This document shows, in pieces, positions 18,186 through 26,315 of a stretch of DNA of 64,000 nucleotides. The stretch lies in contig DATIYI010000204.1 in NCBI GenBank assembly GCA_035517695.1, positions 1 to 64,000 on the forward strand, given 5' to 3'. The position numbers and the translations under genes are program-made. The notes beneath the pieces were generated by a model, which ran no database searches, was not told the DNA's origin, and worked only from the letters and a program-made list of their open reading frames with translations. The stretch comes from DATFVJ01 sp035517695 (lineage in GTDB: Bacteria; Actinomycetota; Actinomycetes; Streptosporangiales; Streptosporangiaceae). Position 1 is the first letter of the stretch. Each line of letters starts with the position of its first letter.

Positions 18186-18418
18186 GCCGCGCGGCGCAGC
18201 CCCGGCACCGGGCACCTCCGGGGGCCCATCCCCCGGGCAGCCCCGCCGCCCGGCGCAGCCCCGCACCGGGCACCTCCGGGGACCCATCCCCCGGGCAGCC
18301 CCGCCGCGCGGCGCAGCCCCGCACCGGGCACCTCCGGGGGCCCATCCCCCGGGCAGCCCCGCCGCGCGGCGCAGCCCCGCACCGGGGGGCTCCGGGGGTC
18401 GCCCCCCGGGCAAATACC
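18186..18418. repeat. 58-bp tandem repeat with a hairpin in every unit, four copies
   Basis: Units begin at 18186, 18245, 18303 and 18361; the period is 59 bp once and then 58 bp. Each contains CCGGGGG, a short spacer and CCCCCGG, a 7-bp hairpin. The last copy diverges and carries gggggtcgcccccc, also found at 20757-20770. The array lies between the split-barrel gene and the tRNA and encodes no protein I can support, although long Pro/Gly/Arg open frames cross it. Confidence 0.9.
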
Positions 18419-18466
18419 GAGGAATCGGCGCCGTAGGCCAAAGGCCAACAAGCAGCATGAGGCTAG

Positions 18467-18540
18467 TGCCCCCGGTCGGAGTCGAACCGACACTGGGGAC
18501 CCTTTTAGGGGGCCAGCCTCTTCCCTTGGGCTACGGGGGC
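18467..18540 (-). tRNA. tRNA-like gene with an irregular anticodon arm (loop CCUAAAA)
   Basis: On the reverse strand from 18540 the acceptor stem GCCCCCG pairs perfectly with CGGGGGC, followed by discriminator A. There is a 3-bp D stem GCC/GGC and a perfect T arm GTCGG-TTCGACT-CCGAC. The anticodon stem is GGCCC/GGGTC (one G-U) around the loop CCTAAAA. Read by position, the anticodon is UAA (leucine, codon UUA), but residue 33 is C instead of the near-universal U, the variable region is 6 nt, and there is no long variable arm as leucine tRNAs require. CCA is not encoded. A TATCAT hexamer about 7 nt upstream could be its -10. It may be a pseudo-tRNA or a noncanonical one. Confidence 0.7.
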
Positions 18541-18623
18541 GGAGAGATGATACCTCGTGCCGATACTGAAGTCTCTTACACGTTTGAATAGGGCTCGCAC
18601 ATTTTTGTGTATAAGGCCGATAT

Positions 18624-20011
18624 TCAACCGTGCTGATGATCGCCAACGGCCTGCAGCGGCGGACCCGACGATGCCAGTGCCAGCTCGAACTCTTCTCTTG
18701 GTCGTTCCACGGTACCCAGCGATACGATCTCCCGCGGGAAAAGGAGCGCAAGCGTCCAGTCCGCGACCACGCGCACCTTCCTGTTCAGCGTGGGCACGCG
18801 CGACAGATGATAGGTCCGGTGCAGGAACCAGGCGGGCCAGCCGGTGAGCTTCAGGCCGTAGACAGGTGCGACGCCACGGTGCAAGCCGAGGCTCGCGACC
18901 GAGCCCGCGTAAGCGTGCCGGTAAGGCTTTAGGTGCTGACCGCGCAAGAAGGCGCGGACGTTCCGTGCGAGCGTGCGCGCCTGGCGGAGGGCGTGCTGCG
19001 CGTTGGGTGCGCACACAGTGGAAGCCCCGCCGTCCGGGGCGGTCAGGTCGGGCACGGCAGCGGCGTCGCCCGCAGTGAAAACGCCGGGAAGGCCGGCCAC
19101 CGTCAGCTCGGCCGTGGCCTTCAACCGCCCTTGCGGGTCGAGGGGAAGATCACTGTCCGCCAGCACCGGATGCGCCTTCACACCCGCCGTCCACACCAGC
19201 GTGTTCGCATCGAACTCGGTCCCATCGTCGAGTACGATGTGGCCGCCGGTAGCCGCCGCGAGCTTGGTCTCGAGCCTGAGGTCGATGCCACGCGAGCGCA
19301 ACTCCTCCTGCGCGCGCTGGCCCATCTCAGGGCCGACCTCGGGCAGGATCCGCCTGGTGGCCTCGACGAGCACCACCGCATGTCACCCGGCTCTATACCC
19401 GGGTAATAGCGGCACGCATCGCGAGCCATGTCCTCAAGCTCTGCGAGAGCCTCGACGCCCGCAAAGCCCCCGCCGACGAACACAAACGACAATGCCCGGC
19501 GGGGCACATCCGGATCTTGTGCCGAAGCCGCAATATCTAGCTGCGTAAGTACGTGATTGCGCAGGTAAATCGCCTCGCCAACGGTCTTGAAACCGATTCC
19601 GTGATCGGCTAGCCCGTCGATGGGAAGTGTTCGCGAGATGGAACCAAGAGCGACTACGAGGATGTCGTAACCGATCCGCCGGGACTCGCCCGCTACGGAC
19701 AGAAAGTCCACGTAGCGGCCCGCGTGGGAGATGCGTGTCACGCTGCCGTTAAGCACCTGAACGCCGCGCAGAATCTGCCGCAGCGGAGCGACCACGTGGC
19801 GCTCGGCCAGGTTGCCCGCCGCCGCTTCCGGCAAGAACGGCTGGTAGGTCATGTAGGACTTCGGGTCGATAATGCTGATTTCGGCCGCTGCCTTGTGCAG
19901 CTTGCGCCTGAGGCGCAGCGCCGTGTACATCCCCACATAGCCGCCGCCGAGGATCAAGATCCGCGGCGCGCGGCGTGCGGCACCTTGCTCGACCAGGGAA
20001 CCTTGACTCAC
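18624..20011 (-). pseudogene. ndh: Type II NADH dehydrogenase (NDH-2), frameshifted
   Basis: Two overlapping frames encode one NDH-2. The first, from a GTG at 20011, has the FAD motif LILGGGYVGMYTALRL, the MTYQPFLPEAAAG segment and the NADH-binding FVFVGGGFAGVEAL, then runs out of homology at EPGDMRW. The second frame resumes with VLVEATRRILPEVGPEMG, continues through VFTAGDAAAVPDL and ends with WTLALLFPREIVSLG. One G seems missing in TGG-GTG near 19375, so a single-base deletion or a sequencing error splits the gene. An intact protein would be about 460 residues, a peripheral membrane enzyme oxidising NADH with menaquinone without pumping protons. The next gene upstream is also broken, which favours true decay. 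Confidence 0.8.
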
Positions 20012-20619
20012 GCGCCCGGCTGATCGACACCTGGATGACCGGCGCCGCCACCGGCCCCAGGACGAGCATCAGCAGCAGCCCGAACACTCCAGTTCCATCG
20101 TCATCATCGGATCGCAGCGGGATGAGGCACGCCGGACCCGCCACGAACGTAATCGCCGTCGCGAGCGCGGCATCGACGGACGAGATGAGCACGTCCCGGT
20201 TGTAGATATGCGATAGCTCGTGCCCGAGCACGCCGCGCAACTCGCGCGTCGAGCAATCGTAGAACGCCTTCTGTGCAGCAGATCGCCGCCGTGCGTGGGC
20301 TGCGGCCGGTCGCGAAAGCGTTCGGCTGCATCGCCGGGGACACGAGCCGGGGCATGGGCTGCCGCGCCGATGTGGGAAAGCTCTCGGACGATCTTGTAAA
20401 GCTGGGGGCGCTCGACCTCGCTGACCCGCTGACCGGCCGCGCACGCAGCGCGGTCAGCGCGACCCGGCCGCTGAGGAAGTACACGGTGCCGTTCATCGCG
20501 ACCATGAACACAAGCGCGATGGCGAGCCAGCGCGCGCCGCCTGCCGCGGCCCCAGCCAGCAGTATCAGCCCAGACATCGCCGCCATCAGCGCCCATGTCC
20601 TGAACTGGTTGCCGGGCAC
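20007..20619 (-). pseudogene. htpX: M48 metalloprotease HtpX, frameshifted and truncated
   Basis: Homology to HtpX runs through three frames: two membrane segments (LMAAMSGLILLAGAAAGGA, LAIALVFMVAMNGTVYFLSG), then VERPQLYKIVRELSHI, MPRLVSPAMQPNAFATGRSP, and the zinc site GVLGHELSHIYNRDVL. Frame changes fall near 20427, 20369 and 20245. The sequence stops at SISRARE, just where HtpX normally continues with the third zinc ligand, and the ndh reading frame begins there. At least three indels plus a lost C-terminus mean no working protease. HtpX normally degrades misfolded membrane proteins. Confidence 0.8.
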
Positions 20620-20703
20620 CCGCGCCTCCGTTCCCGCTATTCGGCCTGCGGAAACGTTCCCGCGATGGCTGCGGGGCGCAATGTCAGGCAGAACAAGGCA
20701 GAT

Positions 20704-20796
20704 CCTTAACGGCTGCCGTGGATGCGGCATTCATCGCTGCGGGGGGATCCCGGGGGGGTCGCCCCCCAGGGCAATGCGGCCTTAACGGACTGCCGT
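20704..20796. repeat. Direct repeats flanking a GC-rich hairpin
   Basis: ccttaacggctgccgt (20704-20719) recurs as ccttaacggactgccgt (20780-20796). Between them lies cgggggggtcgccccccag, related to the last unit of the 18.2-kb array. The arrangement looks like a hairpin cassette between short duplications, or a small tandem duplication. Confidence 0.6.
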
Positions 20797-20889
20797 AGCG
20801 CGAACCAGCGCAGGTGTGCGGGCTTATCCACGGGTAGTTGTGCGGCGGGATGCTTCAGCACACTTAGCGGGATCATGATCACCGTGGTG

Positions 20890-21354
20890 TCAGCGTGGCA
20901 AGCGGGAACCGGGCGACCGCCGCGCGGCACGCTCCGCCGCCGCAACCTCCTTGGGCACCGGCGCGGCGGGGTCGTCGGTTGGCGGCGGCGGGACCGAGCG
21001 CAGCCAACCGCGCAGCCGGTCCCGCTCGTGGGTCAGGTCGCGGATGTCGAACTCCGCGTAGTCGGCTTCCGGTGACCAGAACAGCGCATCGAACGGGCAC
21101 ACCTCGATACAGATCCCGCAGTACATGCAGAGCGAGAAGTCAATCGCGAAGCGGTCAAGCACATTGCGGGCCCGTGGCCGTCCGACCTTGGCGGCGCCGG
21201 AGCTGACGGATCCGGGGACCTGCGAGGTTTCTGTGTGCGAGTCGATGTAGATGCACCAGTCCGGGCACTCACGCGCGCACAACATGCATACCGTGCAGTT
21301 CTCCTCGAGGAGCGCGATCACGCCGCGGCTCCTCGGCGGCCGCTCCATCGTCAC
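20890..21354 (-). CDS. nuoI: NuoI-like 2[4Fe-4S] ferredoxin subunit (second copy)
   Basis: A 154-residue protein with two complete 4Fe-4S motifs: CTVCMLCARECP and CMYCGICIEVCP. The spacing and flanks (DWCIYIDSH, PFDALFWSPEADYAEF) match NuoI/complex I TYKY subunits rather than free ferredoxins. The C-terminus is Pro/Ala/Arg-rich. It would carry electrons between soluble donor and NuoB. The GTG start overlaps the stop of the NuoC-like gene by 4 bp (GTGA), so the genes are coupled. The main operon has its own nuoI at 37345-37899, so this is a paralogue in a separate nuoB-C-I set next to korAB. Confidence 0.85.
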   Translation of the reverse strand: MTMERPPRSRGVIALLEENCTVCMLCARECPDWCIYIDSHTETSQVPGSVSSGAAKVGRPRARNVLDRFAIDFSLCMYCGICIEVCPFDALFWSPEADYAEFDIRDLTHERDRLRGWLRSVPPPPTDDPAAPVPKEVAAAERAARRSPGSRLPR

Positions 21355-22253
21355 TCGGCAGACCCCTCCGCCGTGGCGGAACGACCGTGCCCCTCGGCGG
21401 AACCGCCGTCACTTCTGGCGGGAGGGCCTTCCGACCCGGCGTAACCGCCGTCACTTCCCGGGGCACCACCCGAGTTCTCCTGGGCCGAACTCCCCCGGAC
21501 CGAACTCTCCTGGGCCGAACTCCCCCGGACCGAACTCCCCTGGACCGAACTCCCCCGGACCGAACTCCCCTGGGCCGAACTGCCCTGGGCCTCGGCGGCG
21601 TCCCCCCAGTCAGGTGGCACGCCCGGGGGGCGCAGCCGCCGCCGCGCCGGCGCACCCCCGGCGGGGTCGCCCGGCTCCTCGCCGCCCGGCCAGGGTTTGG
21701 CGACTCTGGCGGCGAGCACGAAATCCTTGCGCAGCGGATGGCCCTCGAACCCGTCGGGAAGCAGCAGCGGAGACGGATCCGGATGACCGTCGAACACCAC
21801 ACCGAACATCTCCGCCGTCTCCCGCTCGTGCCAGGCCGCACCGCGGTAGATCTGCGTCGCCGTGGCCAGGTGCGGCCTGTCCCGCCCGATCCGGGTCCGT
21901 GCGAGCAGGTGATGCCGGCCTGCCAGCGCGTAGACGTGGACGACGACCGCGAAGCCGTCCGGGAGTTCATCAACCGCGGACAACCAGTCGAAGAAGTCGC
22001 AGCCGAGTTCGTCGCGGGCGAAGGTGAGCGCCTCGATCCAGCGCCGCGGCGGCACGTCAAAGGTCACCGTGTCGCCGGGGGCCGTAGAAACACCAGGGAC
22101 CGCAGCCACATCGGGGACCGCAGCCACATCGGGGACCGCAATAACACCGGGGGCCGCGGTGCCGGAACCGAGATCCCTGGCGCCTGTGACGTCGCTCACC
22201 GCACCAGAGCCGAACCGCGCCGCTATCAGGCCGGCAAGCTCCCCGCCCGTCAC
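21351..22253 (-). CDS. nuoC: NuoC-like subunit with repeat-rich C-terminal tail (second copy)
   Basis: A 300-residue protein. The core has the 30-kDa complex I subunit signatures: FFDWLSAVDELPDGFAVVVH, then YRGAAWHERETAEMFGVVFD and the C-terminal GHPLRKDF. After the domain a roughly 110-residue disordered tail contains 5-residue repeats of GSS[V/A][R/Q] type, coded by 15-bp repeats. An Ala/Val/Pro stretch with VPDVAAVPDVAAVPG sits before the core. GTG at 22253 has AGGAGG four nt upstream; longer starts would overlap the NuoB-like gene. It is a paralogue of the main-operon nuoC and is not fused to NuoD. Confidence 0.82.
   Translation of the reverse strand: MTGGELAGLIAARFGSGAVSDVTGARDLGSGTAAPGVIAVPDVAAVPDVAAVPGVSTAPGDTVTFDVPPRRWIEALTFARDELGCDFFDWLSAVDELPDGFAVVVHVYALAGRHHLLARTRIGRDRPHLATATQIYRGAAWHERETAEMFGVVFDGHPDPSPLLLPDGFEGHPLRKDFVLAARVAKPWPGGEEPGDPAGGAPARRRLRPPGVPPDWGDAAEAQGSSAQGSSVRGSSVQGSSVRGSSAQESSVRGSSAQENSGGAPGSDGGYAGSEGPPARSDGGSAEGHGRSATAEGSAE
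21458..21592. repeat. 15-bp in-frame minisatellite in the NuoC-like gene
   Basis: Repeats of a unit like cccccggaccgaact / cccctgggccgaact run without a frame break and encode the GSS[V/A][R/Q] tail. Copies differ mainly by ggaccg/gggccg swaps, which suggests slippage plus point change. Confidence 0.8.
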
Positions 22254-22269
22254 CGGGCCTCCTGGCCCG

Positions 22270-22821
22270 TCACGGCATTCCCTTGCTTGCCACGCTGTCA
22301 TCCCCGTTCGCATCCGGGGTGGTCACGGCTGTCGCGTCGTCGGCTCGGCCAGCCGCGCCGCTCACCGCTCCGATCTTCTCGTGCAGCCGAGCGAAACCGT
22401 ACAGCAGCGCCTCAGGCCGGGGCGGGCAGCCTGGCACATAGACGTCGACTGGGATGAGCTGATCCGCGCCCTTGGTCACGCAGTAAGAATCCCAGTAAGG
22501 CCCGCCGCTGTTGGCGCAGGCCCCATACGAGATCACGTATCTGGGCAGCGTCATCTGCTGGTAGGCCCGCAGCACCACCGGTGCCATCTTGTCGGTGACC
22601 GTGCCCGCGACGACAAGGACGTCGGCCCGCCGCGGCTGCGGGGCGAACGGGTTGACGCCGAGCCTTGCGAGGTCGCTCGCGCGCACGGATGCGGCGACGA
22701 ATTCGACCGCACAACACGCCAGCCCGAGATTGAACACCCACAACGAGTACCTGCGACCCCAGTCAAGCTCGTACCGCGCCGGTTCGAGCGCAGCGGAGCG
22801 AGGCAGATCGGAGCCGTGCAC
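22270..22821 (-). CDS. nuoB: NuoB-like subunit (second copy)
   Basis: A 183-residue 20-kDa-subunit homologue that would hold the terminal [4Fe-4S] cluster N2 next to the quinone site. All four ligands are visible: the CC pair in LGLACCAVEF, Cys in YGACANSGG and Cys in VPGCPPRPEA. The start at GTG 22821 (VHGSDLPR) is a choice; the frame is open to 22860. The protein ends with a short Asp/Thr-rich tail. It is the first gene of a nuoB-C-I set and is divergent from korA. It differs clearly from the main-operon NuoB (46043-46609), so it is not a recent duplicate. Confidence 0.85.
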   Translation of the reverse strand: MHGSDLPRSAALEPARYELDWGRRYSLWVFNLGLACCAVEFVAASVRASDLARLGVNPFAPQPRRADVLVVAGTVTDKMAPVVLRAYQQMTLPRYVISYGACANSGGPYWDSYCVTKGADQLIPVDVYVPGCPPRPEALLYGFARLHEKIGAVSGAAGRADDATAVTTPDANGDDSVASKGMP

Positions 22822-23293
22822 CGTTCCAGCGTAGACCGGCAGGCATCGGGAGGATCGCAAGATCTTTGTCGTGCTTCCTTTTCACCTGCCCGTGGAAGGT
22901 GTAGCCGTGCCCGCCCGCACCCCGGGCGCGACGGCCAAGATCGAAAAGGCAGCGCGATCCACGGACCTTCGCTGACCACGGTCAGTCAACCATCCGCGTC
23001 CCGTCTGCGTCTTGTTACAGGGAGGCCACGTCGCGGCACGGTCGTGTCACCAAGCGACCTTCTGCACCATTGCACATCCAGCGAGTGCGAGATTCGTCAC
23101 AATGGCATCCGTCACAGTGCGGAGTGAGCTTATGCGGCACTGCGCACGTAGGATAGCCGAGTAAGCCTAACTCGCGCTCCGAAGCAGGGGCTGCGCCACA
23201 AGCCGTCCGCTGCCGCACGTTTTTCGGCGGCCGATACCTTCGACACGCCACCGCGGTGGCTGGCCCAGGGCGCGTGGAGGAGGTCTCGGGACT
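22822..23293. promoter_or_regulatory. Divergent control region between nuoB-like and korA
   Basis: No gene is supported in these 472 bases. Near 23159-23173 lies GAGTAAGCCTAACTC, an imperfect palindrome (GAGT...ACTC) about 120 nt upstream of korA. Its centre resembles the core of iron boxes (GTTAGGCTAAC) on the reverse strand, but the flanks do not match. TAGGAT at 23149-23154 could be a -10. A GGAGGAGG ribosome site for korA lies at 23276-23283. Confidence 0.4.
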
Positions 23294-25135
23294 GTGGGCA
23301 AACAGGTCCAGCAGCTCGATCGCGTCATTATCCGATTCGCCGGCGATTCCGGTGATGGCATGCAGCTAACTGGGGACCGGTTTACCCAGGAGACCGCGAC
23401 GTTCGGCAACGATCTCTCAACGCTGCCGAACTTCCCCGCCGAGATCCGGGCACCCGCCGGCACGCTACCCGGGGTGTCGAGCTTCCAGGTGCACTTCGCG
23501 GACCACGACATTCTCACGCCCGGCGACGCGCCCGATGTGCTAGTAGCAATGAACCCGGCAGCGCTGCAGGCCAATCTGGATGATCTGCCACGAGGCGCTG
23601 ACGTGATCGTCAACACGGATGAATTCACCCGCCGTAATCTGGCGAAGGTCGGCTACGAGACGAACCCGGTCGAGGACGGTTCACTCGACGCGTACCAGGT
23701 GCACGCGCTGCCGCTCACCTCGATGACGGTAAAAGCACTCGACGGGCACGAGATCAGCAAGAAGGACGCCGAGCGCGCGAAGAACATGTTCGCGCTCGGG
23801 CTGCTTTCCTGGCTTTACGCCCGGCCGGCCGAAGGCACCCTGGACTTCCTGCAGGCCAAGTTCGCCCGCCATCCCGAGATCATGAAGGCCAATGTGACGG
23901 CCTTCCAGGCCGGCTGGAACTTCGGCGAGACGACCGAGGCCTTCTCAGTTCAGTACGAGGTGATGCCCGCCACGCTGCCAGCGGGCACGTACCGGAACAT
24001 CACCGGGAACACCGCGCTCGCCTACGGCCTGATTGCCGCTTCCCAACTGTCCGGGCTTCCGCTGTTCCTCGGCTCGTACCCGATCACGCCGGCGTCCGAC
24101 ATCCTGCACGAACTCGCCAAGCGTAAGCCGTTCGGTGTTCGAACATTTCAGGCTGAAGACGAGATCGCGGGAATCGGGGCGGCGCTCGGTGCCGCCTTCG
24201 GTGGCGCGCTCGGCGTCACCACCACCTCCGGGCCTGGCATGACCCTCAAGGGCGAGACCATCAGCCTTGCGGCCGCGGTTGAGCTACCGCTGGTGATCTG
24301 CGACGTCCAGCGGGCGGGGCCGTCAACGGGCATGCCGACCAAGACCGAGCAGGCCGATCTGCTGCAGGCGCTCTTCGGGCGCAGTGGCGAGTGCCCGCTA
24401 CCGGTCATCGCCTCCGCCACGCCCGCCGACTGCTTCGACACGGCGATCGAGGCGACGCGGATCGCGCTGAAGTATCGCACGCCCGTCATCCTGCTCTCCG
24501 ACGGCTACCTCGCGAACGGATCAGAACCGTGGCGGCTGCCCGACGTCGCCGGGCTACCGGACCTGCGGGTAGCGTTCGCCCAGCAGGGCGAGGCGCCGTT
24601 CCAGCCGTACCGGCGTGACCCTCGGACGCTGGCGAGGCCCTGGGCGATACCTGGCACTGCGGGCCTTGAGCACCGGATAAGCGGCATCGAGCGCGCCAAC
24701 GGCAGCGGCAATATCTCCTACGACGCGGACAACCATGAACGGATGGTGCGGCTCCGCCAGGCCAAGGTCGACGGCATCGCGCACGACATCCCCCCGGTCA
24801 AGGTGGACGACCCAGACGGGGACGCGCGCCTGCTCGTACTCGGCTGGGGCTCGACCTACGGCTCGATCGGCGCCGCCGTCCGCCGCGTGCGCCTCGGGGG
24901 CGGCAAGGTGGCCCAGGCCCACCTGCGCCACCTGTCACCATTCCCCGCCAACCTCGGCGACGTCCTCAGTGGCTACGAGAAGGTGCTCGTACCCGAGATC
25001 AATCTCGGGCAACTCACGCTCCTCCTCCGCGGGCTGTCTCTCGCCGATGTGATCCCCTACAACCGGGTCCGCGGGCAGCCGTTCCATGCGGCCGATCTTG
25101 TCTACGTCATTCAGGAAATGATCAGCCATGTCTGA
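23294..25135 (+). CDS. korA: 2-oxoacid:ferredoxin oxidoreductase subunit alpha
   Basis: A 613-residue fused gamma-alpha subunit. Residues 1-190 are the gamma domain (RVIIRFAGDSGDGMQLTGDR, PAEIRAPAGTLPGVSSFQVH), and the rest is the alpha domain with GSYPITPASDILHEL, FQAEDEIAGIGAALGAAFGG and TTTSGPGMTLKGE. The enzyme oxidises a 2-oxoacid, most likely 2-oxoglutarate, to the acyl-CoA while reducing ferredoxin. GTG at 23294 follows GGAGGAGG by 10 nt. It overlaps korB by 8 bp. In actinobacteria this two-subunit form serves as a CoA-dependent alternative to the 2-oxoglutarate dehydrogenase complex. Confidence 0.92.
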   Translation: MGKQVQQLDRVIIRFAGDSGDGMQLTGDRFTQETATFGNDLSTLPNFPAEIRAPAGTLPGVSSFQVHFADHDILTPGDAPDVLVAMNPAALQANLDDLPRGADVIVNTDEFTRRNLAKVGYETNPVEDGSLDAYQVHALPLTSMTVKALDGHEISKKDAERAKNMFALGLLSWLYARPAEGTLDFLQAKFARHPEIMKANVTAFQAGWNFGETTEAFSVQYEVMPATLPAGTYRNITGNTALAYGLIAASQLSGLPLFLGSYPITPASDILHELAKRKPFGVRTFQAEDEIAGIGAALGAAFGGALGVTTTSGPGMTLKGETISLAAAVELPLVICDVQRAGPSTGMPTKTEQADLLQALFGRSGECPLPVIASATPADCFDTAIEATRIALKYRTPVILLSDGYLANGSEPWRLPDVAGLPDLRVAFAQQGEAPFQPYRRDPRTLARPWAIPGTAGLEHRISGIERANGSGNISYDADNHERMVRLRQAKVDGIAHDIPPVKVDDPDGDARLLVLGWGSTYGSIGAAVRRVRLGGGKVAQAHLRHLSPFPANLGDVLSGYEKVLVPEINLGQLTLLLRGLSLADVIPYNRVRGQPFHAADLVYVIQEMISHV

Positions 25136-26210
25136 GGCCGAGCACGACCAGCGTCCGGCGTCACTCCGGCTGGTGCCAAGCACGGAAGAGAGGCTGGCCG
25201 CCAAGGACTTCAAGACTGACCAGGATGTCCGCTGGTGCCCCGGCTGCGGCGACTACGCGATCCTCGCAGCGTTTCAGGCGTTCATGCCCGAACTCGACGT
25301 GCCGCGTGAGAACGTCGTCGTCATCTCAGGCATCGGGTGTTCGTCCCGGTTTCCGCACTACATGGACACCTACGGGTTCCACTCGATTCACGGCCGGGCT
25401 CCGGCCATCGCGACCGGGCTCGCCGTCTCTCGCCCCGATCTGTCCGTGTGGGTCATCACCGGCGACGGCGACGGCCTGTCAATCGGCGGCAACCACCTCA
25501 TCCACGCGCTGCGGCGCAACGTGAACATCAAGATCCTGCTGTTCAACAACCGGATCTACGGCCTGACCAAAGGCCAGTATTCGCCCACCTCCGAACAGGG
25601 CAAGATAACCAAGTCGACGCCGTTCGGGTCGATTGACGCACCCTTCAACCCGGTATCGCTCGCCCTTGGGGCCGACGCGACGTTCGTCGCTCGCAGCGTC
25701 GACTCCGACCGCAAGCACCTTACCGGGGTGCTGCGCGCTGCGGCTGATCATGAGGGCGCGGCGTTCATCGAGATCTACCAGAACTGCCCGATCTTCAATG
25801 ACGACGCGTTCGCGCCGCTGAAGGAACCCGCGTCCCGCGACGACCGTCTGGTGCGGCTCCAACACGGTGAGCCGGTGCGATTCGGGGCCGGCCGCACCAA
25901 GGGTCTGCGGTTCAGCGCGCAGGGCTCGCTCGAGGTCGTGGAGGTGCCCGGCTCGGCAGCCCCGGATGACCCGGTCAGCCGCGGCACGCTCGTGCACGAC
26001 GTACAGCGGGACGACCCGTCCTACGCGTTCGCTCTGTCGCGACTTGACTCCGAAGGCTTCTCGCACACGCCGATCGGCGTCTTCCGCAAGGTCGAACGTC
26101 CCAGCTACGACGCGCTGATGGCAACGCAGATCGAGCTGGCCAAGGCTGGCCAGGGCATTGATGACCTGGGCACGCTACTTGCCAGCGGCGACACGTGGCA
26201 GATCGGCTGA
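25128..26210 (+). CDS. korB: 2-oxoacid:ferredoxin oxidoreductase subunit beta
   Basis: A 360-residue TPP- and [4Fe-4S]-binding subunit. VRWCPGCGDYAIL provides two cluster cysteines, GIGCSSR a third, and a further cysteine lies in QNCPIFND. The TPP motif is GDGDGLSIGGNH followed by NVNIKILLFNN. The start overlaps the korA stop by 8 bp. The C-terminal 120 residues are the longer form seen in actinobacterial KorB. With KorA it makes the heterotetrameric enzyme; the electron acceptor is ferredoxin. Confidence 0.92.
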   Translation: MSEAEHDQRPASLRLVPSTEERLAAKDFKTDQDVRWCPGCGDYAILAAFQAFMPELDVPRENVVVISGIGCSSRFPHYMDTYGFHSIHGRAPAIATGLAVSRPDLSVWVITGDGDGLSIGGNHLIHALRRNVNIKILLFNNRIYGLTKGQYSPTSEQGKITKSTPFGSIDAPFNPVSLALGADATFVARSVDSDRKHLTGVLRAAADHEGAAFIEIYQNCPIFNDDAFAPLKEPASRDDRLVRLQHGEPVRFGAGRTKGLRFSAQGSLEVVEVPGSAAPDDPVSRGTLVHDVQRDDPSYAFALSRLDSEGFSHTPIGVFRKVERPSYDALMATQIELAKAGQGIDDLGTLLASGDTWQIG

Positions 26211-26315
26211 CCGCCCCGGCCAGGCGCAGCTTCTGCGCGCGCCAAGCGCCGGGCACTTCAGCCGTAACACCTCAGCCACGGAGCACCGCCGCGGCGCAGC
26301 ACCATAGGGGTGGAC

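Noticed and set aside
18186..18418. CRISPR array
   Set aside because: The units are contiguous without unique spacers, and there are no cas genes.
18151..18591. Pro/Gly/Arg-rich frames across the 58-bp repeats
   Set aside because: They only translate the hairpin array and run into the tRNA.
23159..23173. Iron box (IdeR/DmdR) upstream of korA
   Set aside because: Only the centre matches; about half of the 19 consensus positions disagree.
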